Of a DNA stretch of 14,755 bases, positions 5,246 to 12,901 are shown one piece after another (position 1 is the stretch's first letter; every line of letters starts with the position of its first letter). Location of the stretch: contig CAMWRR010000014.1 of NCBI GenBank assembly GCA_947176715.1, forward strand, positions 1 to 14,755. The letters run 5' to 3'. Source of the stretch: an uncultured Rikenellaceae bacterium (GTDB lineage: Bacteria; Bacteroidota; Bacteroidia; Bacteroidales; Rikenellaceae). The notes under the pieces are model-generated. The model did not search any database and was not told the DNA's origin. It saw only the letters and a program-made list of their open reading frames with translations. The translations under genes and the position numbers were made by a program.

Positions 5246-6991
5246 ATGTATAGAACGCATACCTGCGGGGAGCTCCGTGCGGAGCATACCGGCACCCGCG
5301 TCACACTGGCCGGTTGGGTTCAGAAGGTGAGGACTCTCGGTGCCATGACCTTTATCGACATACGCGACCGTTACGGCATCACGCAGTTGGTCGCCGACGA
5401 CCGGTCGTCGGAGGAGATACGCCATAAGGCGGCCTCGTTGGGTCGCGAGTTCGTGATTGCCGCTACCGGCACGGTGCGCGAACGCGCCTCCAAAAACCCG
5501 AAGATGGAGACGGGCGACATAGAGGTGTCGCTCGACGGTATAGATGTGCTTAACGCCTCGTCTACGCCCCCTTTCACCATAGAGGAGCAGAGCGACGGCG
5601 GCGACGAGTTGCGTATGCGTTACCGCTATCTCGACCTGCGTCGCGCCCCCTTGCGCCGCAATATGGAGCTGCGCCACCGTATGGCATTCGAGATACGCCG
5701 TTACCTCGACTCCAAAGGGTTCCTCGAGATAGAGACCCCCTACCTCATAAAATCGACCCCGGAGGGTGCGCGCGACTTTATCGTCCCCTCGCGCATGAAC
5801 CCCGGCGAGTTCTACGCCCTGCCGCAGTCGCCGCAGACATTCAAGCAGTTGCTCATGGTGGCCGGCTACGACCGCTACTTCCAGATAGTGCGTTGCTTCC
5901 GCGACGAAGACCTGAGGGCCGACCGTCAGCCCGAGTTCACGCAGGTCGACTGCGAGATGTCGTTCGTCGACCGCGAGGATATTCTCGACACCTTCGAGGG
6001 GCTTATCAAGGAGCTGTTCCGTAGCGTCAAGGGGGCCGATTTCACCGGGCCGTTCCCCCGCATGAGCTATAACGAGGCTATGGAGCGTTACGGTTGCGAC
6101 AAGCCCGACACCCGTTTCGGCATGCTTATAAACGACATAACGGCGGATGTCAAGGGCAACGGGTTCGCGGTGTTCGACTCGGCAGAGTATGTGGGCGCCC
6201 TGTGCGTGGAGGGTTGCGCCTCTTACACGCGCAAACAGCTTGACGAGCTGACGGCCTTTGTCAAACGTCCGCAGGTGGGTGCCGGCGGCATGGTCTACAT
6301 ACGCATGGACGAGCAGGGGCCCAAGTCGAGCGTCGACAAGTTCTATTCGCAGTCCGATCTGGAACGCATAGCCGGGCGTGTAGGCGCGCATACCGGCGAC
6401 CTGATACTGATACTCTCCGGTGCCAAGAAGAAGATGTTGCCCGCCCTCTGCGCCCTGCGTCTGGAGATGGGCGACAGGCTCGGTCTGCGTAATCCGGATG
6501 TCTACTCGCCCCTGTGGGTGGTCGACTTCCCGCTTTTGGAGTGGGACGACGAGACTAACCGTTTCTACGCCATGCACCACCCCTTCACCTCGCCCAAAAA
6601 GGAGGATATAACCCTTTTGGATACCGACCCGGGCAAGGTGCGCGCCGAGGCCTACGACTTCGTGCTCAACGGAGTGGAGGTGGGCGGCGGCTCCATACGT
6701 ATACACGACACCGAGCTGCAACGCAAGATGTTCAGCACCCTCGGCTTCACCCCCGAGAGCGCACAGGAGCAGTTCGGCTTCCTGATAGACGCCTTCAAGT
6801 TCGGCGCGCCTCCCCACGGCGGTATCGCTTTCGGTCTCGACCGTTGGTGCTCGCTCTTCGGCGGTAGCGAGTCGATACGCGACTACATAGCGTTCCCCAA
6901 AAACAATTCGGGCCGCGACACCATGATAGATTCACCCTCGGCCGTGGCTGAGGAGCAGTTGAAAGAGTTGCAGATAGCGCTCCGCAAATGA
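5246..6991 (+). CDS. aspS: aspartate--tRNA ligase
   Basis: This cytoplasmic class II synthetase charges tRNA-Asp with aspartate. At 581 residues it has bacterial-type length, including the GAD insertion. An OB-fold anticodon-binding domain spans about 1-105 (VTLAGWVQKVR, FIDIRDRYG). The linker and catalytic core begin near RYRYLDLRR (125-133). QSPQTFKQLLM, the motif 2 region FRDEDLRADRQPEFTQ (208-223) and motif 3 GGIAFGLDRW (about 525-534) are intact, followed by FPKNNSGRD. The bacterial GAD domain fits about 290-410. Whether it is discriminating or also charges tRNA-Asn cannot be told from this window. It starts a three-gene operon; its stop overlaps the next start as ATGA. Confidence 0.98.
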   Translation: MYRTHTCGELRAEHTGTRVTLAGWVQKVRTLGAMTFIDIRDRYGITQLVADDRSSEEIRHKAASLGREFVIAATGTVRERASKNPKMETGDIEVSLDGIDVLNASSTPPFTIEEQSDGGDELRMRYRYLDLRRAPLRRNMELRHRMAFEIRRYLDSKGFLEIETPYLIKSTPEGARDFIVPSRMNPGEFYALPQSPQTFKQLLMVAGYDRYFQIVRCFRDEDLRADRQPEFTQVDCEMSFVDREDILDTFEGLIKELFRSVKGADFTGPFPRMSYNEAMERYGCDKPDTRFGMLINDITADVKGNGFAVFDSAEYVGALCVEGCASYTRKQLDELTAFVKRPQVGAGGMVYIRMDEQGPKSSVDKFYSQSDLERIAGRVGAHTGDLILILSGAKKKMLPALCALRLEMGDRLGLRNPDVYSPLWVVDFPLLEWDDETNRFYAMHHPFTSPKKEDITLLDTDPGKVRAEAYDFVLNGVEVGGGSIRIHDTELQRKMFSTLGFTPESAQEQFGFLIDAFKFGAPPHGGIAFGLDRWCSLFGGSESIRDYIAFPKNNSGRDTMIDSPSAVAEEQLKELQIALRK

Positions 6992-8307
6992 GTATCGGGA
7001 GGTCATCCGCGTTAGTGCTCCTCGCCCTGTCGTCTTTGGTTGTGTCGGTAGGGTGCGGCGCCTCTGCGGCACCCTCTGCGGAACGCGGCAAGGTGGCGTT
7101 GGATACGGCCTATCTCTCGTCGTTCGCCTTTTTGGACCGCGACAGTAACGCGATAGAGGCTCCCGATTCGTTGCTCGCACCCTTTTTCGACCATCTGCGG
7201 CGGTTGGAGGAGGGCGGTATGTGGTGTGCGGACGATTGTCGCGATACCGACCCGGACGTGCTCTCTGTGTTGCACATAGGCGACTCGCACATACAGGCCG
7301 GCATACTCGTGCAGCAGGTGCGCACCATGATGCAGAACGCCTTCGGCAATGCCGGCAGGGGGCTTGTGACCCCGTTGAGGCTGGCCCGCACTAACGAGCC
7401 TGCCGACTATGCCATAGTGTCGTCCTCGCAGTGGACGGCGGCCAAATGTACCGACCGCGACCCATCCTTCACCCCCGGCATGACCGGTGTGGCCGTGCGT
7501 GCCGAAAACCACGATTTCTCCATATTTATCACCGTCTTCGACAACAAGGAGAGGCCCGACTATCGTTTCAGCTCCGTGACGGCCTACCACTCGCCCTCAT
7601 CGCCCCCTTTGGTGTGCGACAGGGAGTTGTCGGTGGATATGGGGTGCCCCGACACCTCGCGTCTGTGGCTCTCTCGCATAGACCTAACGGAGCTTACCGA
7701 TTCGGTCACGCTCTTTCCTGCGAAAGGGGGGGCCGGTACTCCGGAGTATTGGGGGTTCAGTCTCGAAAACGGACACGACGGTGTGCTCTACCATTCCATA
7801 GGGGTGAACGGCGCATGTTATCTGCACTATTCGCACATAGCGGAGCCGCTTTCGTGCACGGCCGCTTTGTCGCCCGAGTTGGTGATAGTCTCTATGGGTA
7901 CCAACGAGTCGTCCACCTCGCGTTTCAATGCCGATATGATGTACCGTCAGATGGACGATATGTTACGTCCGTTGAGAGAGGCGCATCCTCATGCCATTTT
8001 CATGCTCACCACCCCGGCGCAGAATTTCAGACGTACCCGTAACGGGAGTGTTCCCAACGACAATACCGTGCGGGCCCGCGACGTGATAGCCTCGTATGCG
8101 CGCGACAACGGCATGGCCCTTTGGGACATGTTCGCCGTGTGCGGAGGCGACAAGGCGGCGGTGGAGTGGCACAAGGCCGGTCTGATGGCCCGCGACAGAA
8201 TACACTACACCGAGGAGGGCTACCGCTTGCAGGGCATGTTGTTGTTCGAGGCGCTAATCAATAGTTATTATAACCTAACTGCGAGAGAGGATGTTGCAGT
8301 CGATTGA
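6988..8307 (+). CDS. exported SGNH/GDSL-like hydrolase, probable O-acetylation partner
   Basis: A 439-residue protein with an N-terminal signal sequence, possibly a lipoprotein (Cys23 after VSVG, a weak lipobox), so it acts outside the cytoplasmic membrane. SGNH blocks are visible: LHIGDSHIQAG with putative nucleophile Ser100, MGTNES (303-308) as a block III-like segment, and DRIHYTEEG with Asp403 and His406 as the C-terminal catalytic pair. It overlaps aspS by ATGA and the downstream MBOAT gene by 17 nt. SGNH plus MBOAT neighbours commonly form O-acetylation systems (PatA/PatB of peptidoglycan, AlgI/AlgJ/AlgX of alginate). By inference this protein transfers or removes acetyl groups on an envelope polysaccharide; the acceptor is unknown. 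Fold assignment is firm, role moderate. Confidence 0.88.
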   Translation: MSIGRSSALVLLALSSLVVSVGCGASAAPSAERGKVALDTAYLSSFAFLDRDSNAIEAPDSLLAPFFDHLRRLEEGGMWCADDCRDTDPDVLSVLHIGDSHIQAGILVQQVRTMMQNAFGNAGRGLVTPLRLARTNEPADYAIVSSSQWTAAKCTDRDPSFTPGMTGVAVRAENHDFSIFITVFDNKERPDYRFSSVTAYHSPSSPPLVCDRELSVDMGCPDTSRLWLSRIDLTELTDSVTLFPAKGGAGTPEYWGFSLENGHDGVLYHSIGVNGACYLHYSHIAEPLSCTAALSPELVIVSMGTNESSTSRFNADMMYRQMDDMLRPLREAHPHAIFMLTTPAQNFRRTRNGSVPNDNTVRARDVIASYARDNGMALWDMFAVCGGDKAAVEWHKAGLMARDRIHYTEEGYRLQGMLLFEALINSYYNLTAREDVAVD

Positions 8308-9787
8308 CATGGGCAGGCTCTGGGAGCTTTTGTCGTATGACGCCGGCAGTCCGTTGATATTCAGTAGCGGGCTGTTCCTCTTTCTGTTCGCCTTCTTCTC
8401 GCTGTTCTATTCGTTTACGGCGCGACGGGTGTTGCCTCGCATCATATACGTGACACTTTTTTCGCTCTACTTCTACTACAAGTCGAGCGGCTTCTATTTT
8501 CTGCTTCTCATATCGGTGGCCACCTCCGACTACCTCATAGGCCGCGCAATATATGCGTCGCAGACACCTTTGAGGCGTAAGGCGCTGGTGGCTCTTAGCC
8601 TCGCCATAGACCTCGGGATGCTGGCCTACTTCAAGTATACCAACATGTTCATAGAGCTGGTCAACGTGATACGCGGAGGCAATATTCAGTTCAAAGACAT
8701 ATTTTTGCCCATCGGCATCTCGTTCTTTACGTTCCAGTCGCTCAGCTATATCATAGACATCTACCGCCACCGTCTGCGTCCGGTGCGCAGGTGGATAGAC
8801 TATCTGTTCTACATATCTTTCTTCCCGCAGTTGGTGGCAGGTCCCATAGTGCGCGCCCGCGACTTCATTCCACAGATATACCGCAATCCGCTCAATGTGT
8901 CGCGCACCATGTTCGGAGAGGGGGTGTTCCTCATAATATGCGGTCTGTTCAAAAAGGCGGTCATATCCGACTTCATAAGCATCAACTTCGTCGACAGGGT
9001 GTTCGACGATCCGCTTCTCTACACCGGTCTCGAGAACCTGTTCGGCGTCTACGGCTATGCGCTTCAGATATATTGCGACTTCTCGGGCTACTCCGATATG
9101 GCCATAGGTATAGCCCTGTTGCTCGGTTTCCGCTTCAACAAGAACTTCGATTCGCCCTATAAGTCGGCCACCATAACGGAATTCTGGCGCCGGTGGCATA
9201 TATCGCTGTCGTCGTGGCTCAAAGACTATCTATACATCTCTTTGGGGGGCAATCGCAAGGGTAGGGTGCGCACCTACGTCAACCTGATGATAACGATGGT
9301 GCTCGGCGGCCTGTGGCACGGGGCGTCGTTGCGGTTCGTGATATGGGGCGCAATACACGGTACGGCGCTGGCCGTGCATAAGGCGGCAATGGCTCTCTTT
9401 CCGTCGTTCAAGGCGCAGGGTATCGATATGAAAAGCCCCGTGCGCAGAGTGATAGGCACTCTGGTGACCTTTCATGTGGTGTGCGTGGGGTGGGTATTCT
9501 TCCGGGCCGACGACATGAAGACCGCCAGCGACATATTCTCGCAGATATTCACCTCTTTCGATATAGCCATACTGCCACAGTTCGTAGTGGGTTACAGAGG
9601 CATAATGGCGCTTATGGCGGTGGGGTATGCGCTCCACTTCATGCCCGACAGCCTCGAGGCGCGCGCCAAACGTGTCGTCACCTCCATGCCCATAGTGTTG
9701 CAGGCGGTGATAATATCGCTTCTGATATGGCTCGTGATGCAGATTAAAAGCGGGGATATACAGCCGTTTATATATTTTCAGTTCTGA
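8291..9787 (+). CDS. MBOAT-family membrane O-acyltransferase
   Basis: A 498-residue polytopic membrane protein of the MBOAT family (DltB/AlgI/PatA-like). These pass an acyl group, usually acetyl, across the membrane to an extracytoplasmic acceptor. Hydrophobic segments run through the whole length. Family hallmarks are FFTFQSLSYIIDIYR, FFPQLVAGPIVR, CDFSGYSDMAIGIALLLGF, EFWRRWHISLSSWLKDYLY (His303) and the active-site segment GGLWHGAS with His343. The start at 8291 overlaps the SGNH gene by 17 nt; an alternative ATG at 8309 begins one base after that stop codon and would shorten the protein by 6 residues. Together with the preceding gene it forms a likely cell-envelope O-acetylation pair co-transcribed with aspS. 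No terminator is seen in the 5-nt gap before the convergent gene. Confidence 0.95.
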   Translation: MLQSIDMGRLWELLSYDAGSPLIFSSGLFLFLFAFFSLFYSFTARRVLPRIIYVTLFSLYFYYKSSGFYFLLLISVATSDYLIGRAIYASQTPLRRKALVALSLAIDLGMLAYFKYTNMFIELVNVIRGGNIQFKDIFLPIGISFFTFQSLSYIIDIYRHRLRPVRRWIDYLFYISFFPQLVAGPIVRARDFIPQIYRNPLNVSRTMFGEGVFLIICGLFKKAVISDFISINFVDRVFDDPLLYTGLENLFGVYGYALQIYCDFSGYSDMAIGIALLLGFRFNKNFDSPYKSATITEFWRRWHISLSSWLKDYLYISLGGNRKGRVRTYVNLMITMVLGGLWHGASLRFVIWGAIHGTALAVHKAAMALFPSFKAQGIDMKSPVRRVIGTLVTFHVVCVGWVFFRADDMKTASDIFSQIFTSFDIAILPQFVVGYRGIMALMAVGYALHFMPDSLEARAKRVVTSMPIVLQAVIISLLIWLVMQIKSGDIQPFIYFQF

Positions 9788-9792
9788 CGTTG

Positions 9793-10446
9793 TTACTCGA
9801 ACAGGTCGGTTACTTTGGCCCCGTCGGTAAGATGCAAGCCGTTCAGCCCTGCCTTTTCGGCTCCTGATATGTTGTCGGCGTTGTCGTCTATGAAGAGTGT
9901 CTGCGAGGGGATGAGTCCGCTCTGCCTTATAACCTCTGCGAATATGGCGGGGTCGGGTTTGCGCATGTGCATTGCGTCGGAGTAGTAGCACCTCTCGAAA
10001 TAGCTCTCGAAGGGACGCCCTCCGCTCTGCGCGGCGAAGCGGGCGAGATATTCGATGCGGTGAGGCAGATTAGTGTTGCTCAGGAGAAATAGGCGGTAGT
10101 CGTCTTTCAGCTTGTCGAGCAGGTCGAAACGCGACATGTCGAAGTCGAGCAACACGGCGTTCCATGCCTGCCATATATCGCTCTCCGCTATCGTTGCGGA
10201 TGCAGGCCATACCTCCCTTACGGCGGCGATGAAGCTGTCCGGAGATAGGATGCCTGTCTCCAGCTTCAGGAATATCTCTTTGCGGCACGACATTATGTCG
10301 TCTACCGAGAAACCGTCTATATCCAACCGCCTGAAAGCATCAAGGGTGCGCGCTATATCTATGTCGAGCAATACCCCTCCGAGGTCGAATACGATATTTT
10401 TTATTTCGGTGTCAAATCGTTGTGCTACAGCCTTTTTTAGTCTCAT
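9793..10446 (-). CDS. HAD-superfamily hydrolase, YihX-like sugar-phosphatase type
   Basis: A cytoplasmic HAD phosphatase of 217 residues. Motif I is IVFDLGGVLLDID with nucleophile Asp21; this closely resembles the DLGNV form of YihX (alpha-D-glucose-1-phosphatase). An alpha-helical cap covers about 30-110. Motif II is LLSNTN (121-126), motif III MRKPD (161-165) and motif IV FIDDNADN (185-192). The start at 10446 is preferred because motif I then lies near the N-terminus; the frame stays open to 10518 but the extra residues would run through the divergent promoter region of the tRNA gene. It converges on the MBOAT gene with a 5-nt gap. Substrate unknown; a sugar phosphate or FMN-like molecule is typical. 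Confidence 0.92.
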   Translation of the reverse strand: MRLKKAVAQRFDTEIKNIVFDLGGVLLDIDIARTLDAFRRLDIDGFSVDDIMSCRKEIFLKLETGILSPDSFIAAVREVWPASATIAESDIWQAWNAVLLDFDMSRFDLLDKLKDDYRLFLLSNTNLPHRIEYLARFAAQSGGRPFESYFERCYYSDAMHMRKPDPAIFAEVIRQSGLIPSQTLFIDDNADNISGAEKAGLNGLHLTDGAKVTDLFE

Positions 10447-10452
10447 TGCAAA

Positions 10453-10472
10453 TAATTTTGTCAACAAAATTA
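10453..10472. promoter_or_regulatory. 20-bp palindrome with a TAATTTTG box on each strand
   Basis: TAATTTTGT, a 2-nt centre and ACAAAATTA form a perfect 9-bp inverted repeat just upstream of the HAD hydrolase gene. Each arm contains an exact TAnnTTTG box. The minus-strand box (10472-10465) is well placed as the -7 element of the HAD gene, although no good -33 box is seen. It could also be an operator for a dimeric regulator. Confidence 0.35.
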
Positions 10473-10480
10473 ATATAATG

Positions 10481-10512
10481 TTTGCAAGTATGTGAAGAAA
10501 AACATATCTTTG
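10481..10512 (+). promoter_or_regulatory. tRNA gene promoter
   Basis: TTTG (10481-10484) is followed after exactly 20 nt by TATCTTTG (10505-10512), a full match to the Bacteroidetes consensus. The predicted start near 10518-10520 leaves a leader of about 17 nt before the tRNA at 10537. Confidence 0.85.
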
Positions 10513-10536
10513 CACCACTTAACGATGTAAATCGTA

Positions 10537-10611
10537 GGGCCCATAGCTCAGTTGGTTAGTAGCACCTGACTCATAATCAGGGGGTCACAGGTTCAAGCCC
10601 TGTTGGGCCCA
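10537..10611 (+). tRNA. tRNA with anticodon CAT (Met, or Ile2 if lysidine-modified)
   Basis: The cloverleaf is complete. The acceptor stem 10537-10543 pairs with 10604-10610 (7 bp). The anticodon stem CCTGA/TCAGG (10565-10569 with 10577-10581) encloses CTCATAA with anticodon CAT at 10572-10574. The T-stem ACAGG/CCTGT (10587-10591 with 10599-10603) has loop TTCAAGC. The discriminator is A10611 and CCA is not encoded. The D-arm carries one nucleotide more than the common GGTTAGAGC form (GGTTAGTAGC), leaving GCT/AGC as three good pairs and a C-T mismatch. The CAT anticodon alone cannot separate elongator Met from Ile2; the absent initiator signature makes initiator unlikely. Confidence 0.95.
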
Positions 10612-10613
10612 CA

Positions 10614-10648
10614 GACACCCGCCGTACCATCCGGCGGGTGTCTTTTTT
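10614..10648 (+). terminator. strong intrinsic terminator after the tRNA
   Basis: An 11-bp perfect GC-rich stem (10614-10624 with 10632-10642) with a 7-nt loop is followed by six T (10643-10648). It begins 2 nt after the tRNA discriminator base and isolates the tRNA from the ATPase gene. Confidence 0.95.
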
Positions 10649-10720
10649 GTATGCGGTGTGTTGTGGGTTGTCGGGAGAAGTTTTCGTCGGTATTCGTCGT
10701 CGTGCATTCCGAAAAATTCA

Positions 10721-10728
10721 TATATTTG
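10721..10728 (+). promoter_or_regulatory. -7 box of the ATPase/DUF4435 operon
   Basis: TATATTTG exactly matches TAnnTTTG and lies 22 nt before the ATPase ATG, giving a leader of about 16 nt. No good TTTG -33 box is present at 19-21 nt upstream, so the promoter may be weak or need an activator. Confidence 0.5.
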
Positions 10729-10750
10729 TATATTCTAATCGGATATCGAA

Positions 10751-11602
10751 ATGGATTCGTCGCCTTATATAAAAAGCATAGAGGTCACTGGTCTTCGCGG
10801 AAGTCAGAAGATAGTGTGGGAGCTTAGTCACGGGGTCAATATACTCTCCGGCATAAACGGCAGCGGCAAGAGCACCCTGTTGCAGGCGCTCTCCGACCTG
10901 TTGCGCGACAACGGTTACCGCCCCAACCCCGTAAAGCCCATAGACCGTATAAAGGTCACGTTCGATAACGGAAAGGTGGTCGATTCGGCCGATCCGACAT
11001 CGGCGGGCGGCAAGGTGTGCAATGTCGATATAGTGAGCACGTTCGACAACAAGCTCAAGATGCTGGAGGCGCTCCAAAAGCTCTCCGACGACCGTGTCCG
11101 CTCCGATCTCGACTGGCAGCTCTACGTGGCGTGCGAGCGGTTCATACGCTACCAGCTCCGCATAGGCAAACAGGCGCTCGACATAATGATGAACGGCGGC
11201 GACAGCCAAAGCGTCCGCGAGATGATGAAGGGCAAGGAGCGCTTCTTCGATATAGTCGATTCGTTGCTCGGTCAGTCGGGCAAGCGCATAGTGCGCGGTA
11301 GCGACGAGATCAGCTTCACGTTCGGACACACCACATTGTCGGCCTACCAGCTCTCCTCGGGCGAGAAGCAGCTGATAATAATATTGACGACGGTGCTCAC
11401 GCAAGACCTCAAGCCCTACGTGCTCATCATGGACGAGCCGGAGATATCGCTCCACTTCGACTGGCAGAAGAAGCTGATAGGCTCCATAATGACCCTCAAC
11501 CCCAACGTGCAGCTGATAGTGTCGACGCACTCTCCGGCAATGATTATGGAGGGGTGGATAGACAGAGTCTCCGATATGGAGGACCTTATAGTGTCTGAAT
11601 AG
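10751..11602 (+). CDS. AAA/ABC-type ATPase (AAA_15/OLD-like), probable defence ATPase
   Basis: A cytoplasmic P-loop ATPase of 283 residues related to the SMC/Rad50/OLD group. The N-terminus (YIKSIEVTGLRGSQK) leads to Walker A GINGSGKST (34-42). The ABC signature LSSGEKQ is at 201-207, Walker B VLIMDEPEISLH at 224-235, and the H-loop STHSPAM includes His260, so all nucleotide-binding elements are intact. The middle (about 85-190) is helical and short. The partner gene 19 nt downstream is a DUF4435 protein; this pairing is the composition of PARIS (AriA ATPase plus AriB) and echoes OLD/Gabija-type systems. From memory AriA proteins are longer, so this is a compact relative rather than a standard AriA. 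Role in defence is inference from the pairing. Codon use matches the neighbours. Confidence 0.9.
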   Translation: MDSSPYIKSIEVTGLRGSQKIVWELSHGVNILSGINGSGKSTLLQALSDLLRDNGYRPNPVKPIDRIKVTFDNGKVVDSADPTSAGGKVCNVDIVSTFDNKLKMLEALQKLSDDRVRSDLDWQLYVACERFIRYQLRIGKQALDIMMNGGDSQSVREMMKGKERFFDIVDSLLGQSGKRIVRGSDEISFTFGHTTLSAYQLSSGEKQLIIILTTVLTQDLKPYVLIMDEPEISLHFDWQKKLIGSIMTLNPNVQLIVSTHSPAMIMEGWIDRVSDMEDLIVSE

Positions 11603-11621
11603 TAAACGGGCCTCGGGAACG

Positions 11622-12758
11622 ATGAGCAAGTTAGTTAAGAATCTCAGCTCCGACTATATGGCCAAGGCCCGCGCCATGGCCGGCAAGCTCGGTCGCAATG
11701 TGCGCGTGGTTCACGTCTATGTCGAGGGCTATGACGACATAGCTTTTTGGCGTAGCGTGCTCTCCGAGTTCGAGAACGACGCTTTGCGCTTCGAGGTCAA
11801 CGTGCCTTCGCGCGACGATCTGGCCAAAGGCAAAAAGGTGCTCCTCTCGATGGTGGACGGATGCGGCGACGATATGATACTCTGCATGGACAGCGATTTC
11901 GACTATCTGTTCGAGGACTCCAATGCCCAGTCTCACGCGGTCAACAACAACCGCTATATTTTCCAGACCTACGTCTACGCCATAGAGAACTACTTCTGTT
12001 ATCCTCCGGCCCTCAGGTCGGCATGCGTGCGCGCCACCAAGAACGACACTTTCATATTCGACTTCGAGTCTTTCATGGCCGGCTATTCGCGTGCCGTCTA
12101 CGAGCTTTTTCTGTGGTATGTCTATTCGGCCTATTCGGGGAAGGTTAAGATGTTTCCGCTCAGTGATTTCCGTAACACTGTGAGCCTCCATTTCCTTGAT
12201 ATAGAGGGAAACGGCGTCAATACGCTCGCATGGGTGAGACGTAATTGCGAACGCAAGCTCAAATATCTGAGGGAAAAATATCACAGATATAACGAGGCGG
12301 TGGATAATTTCGAGCGACGGCTCAGGAGACGCGGAGTGCGCGAGGATAACGTCTTTCTGTACATGCACGGTCATACGTTGCTCGACAACGTAGTGTCGGT
12401 GTTGCTCGACACCGTGTGCGAGGTGCTCAGGCAGATGAGCATCGACTCCATACGCAGTAGCTCGCGCGAGGGGGTTACTTTGGCCAACGAGTTGAGCAAT
12501 TATAAAAATAGCCTCAGGACTCCCGAAGAGGTGTTGACCGACTCCGTGGAGTATCGCCGCTCGGAGCCTTTCGTTAAGCTGCACGACAGAGTGTCCGCCT
12601 ATGTGGCTGGGCTTTCGGGAGGTGGCGATGTGAAGATGTTGCCGGAAAAGGCGGATAACGGGTATGTTGTGCCCGAGGATGACGGTGAGGCGCTACCCGT
12701 GAAGAGTGTCGCCAAAGGTCGTGGGAAAAAGCGGGGAACCGGGCGTAGGAACGGATGA
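11622..12758 (+). CDS. DUF4435 (TOPRIM-like) protein, probable nuclease effector
   Basis: A 378-residue protein whose N-terminal half fits DUF4435, a TOPRIM-fold family. HVYVEGYDDIAFW (31-43) supplies the TOPRIM-type Glu35, LCMDSDFDYL (87-96) the DxD pair Asp90/Asp92, and YAIENYFC (119-126) a conserved-looking acidic segment. About residues 140-325 are helical and unassigned. The last about 50 residues are low-complexity and end in a Lys/Arg/Gly-rich tail (KGRGKKRGTGRRNG) that could bind nucleic acid. In PARIS, the DUF4435 protein AriB is a nuclease released by the ATPase when a phage trigger is sensed, and cuts host tRNA; this is the basis for the inferred role. It is co-transcribed with the ATPase and followed by a terminator. 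A housekeeping role for this pair in Bacteroidales cannot be excluded. Confidence 0.85.
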   Translation: MSKLVKNLSSDYMAKARAMAGKLGRNVRVVHVYVEGYDDIAFWRSVLSEFENDALRFEVNVPSRDDLAKGKKVLLSMVDGCGDDMILCMDSDFDYLFEDSNAQSHAVNNNRYIFQTYVYAIENYFCYPPALRSACVRATKNDTFIFDFESFMAGYSRAVYELFLWYVYSAYSGKVKMFPLSDFRNTVSLHFLDIEGNGVNTLAWVRRNCERKLKYLREKYHRYNEAVDNFERRLRRRGVREDNVFLYMHGHTLLDNVVSVLLDTVCEVLRQMSIDSIRSSSREGVTLANELSNYKNSLRTPEEVLTDSVEYRRSEPFVKLHDRVSAYVAGLSGGGDVKMLPEKADNGYVVPEDDGEALPVKSVAKGRGKKRGTGRRNG

Positions 12759-12802
12759 CGGCTGATATTCAAGCACGATTCTGTGCTGTGAAATATGCAA
12801 AG

Positions 12803-12828
12803 GGCTCCTGAAAACGGAGCCTTTTTTT
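12803..12828 (+). terminator. intrinsic terminator of the ATPase/DUF4435 operon
   Basis: GGCTCC (12803-12808) and GGAGCC (12816-12821) pair perfectly around a 7-nt loop and are followed by seven T (12822-12828). It lies 45 nt past the DUF4435 stop codon. Confidence 0.95.
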
Positions 12829-12901
12829 GTCCGTATGTGGTTTTAATGTGTCGCTATGGGGGTAAATGCTGTCGGGAAAGAGGCACACACATTATCGACG
12901 A

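Noticed and set aside
5059..5304. Upstream extension of the tadA frame
   Set aside because: It would overlap the aspS start and adds a non-homologous, unconserved-looking segment; TadA starts normally at MDNN (5058).
5084..6817. 577-codon minus-strand open frame
   Set aside because: It lies almost wholly antisense to aspS, a certain gene, and its composition (histidine, leucine, glycine, valine-rich) is that of a GC-rich shadow frame.
11603..12758. Reading the ATPase pair as Gabija (GajA/GajB)
   Set aside because: The ATPase and TOPRIM-like domains are on separate proteins and no UvrD-like helicase is present.
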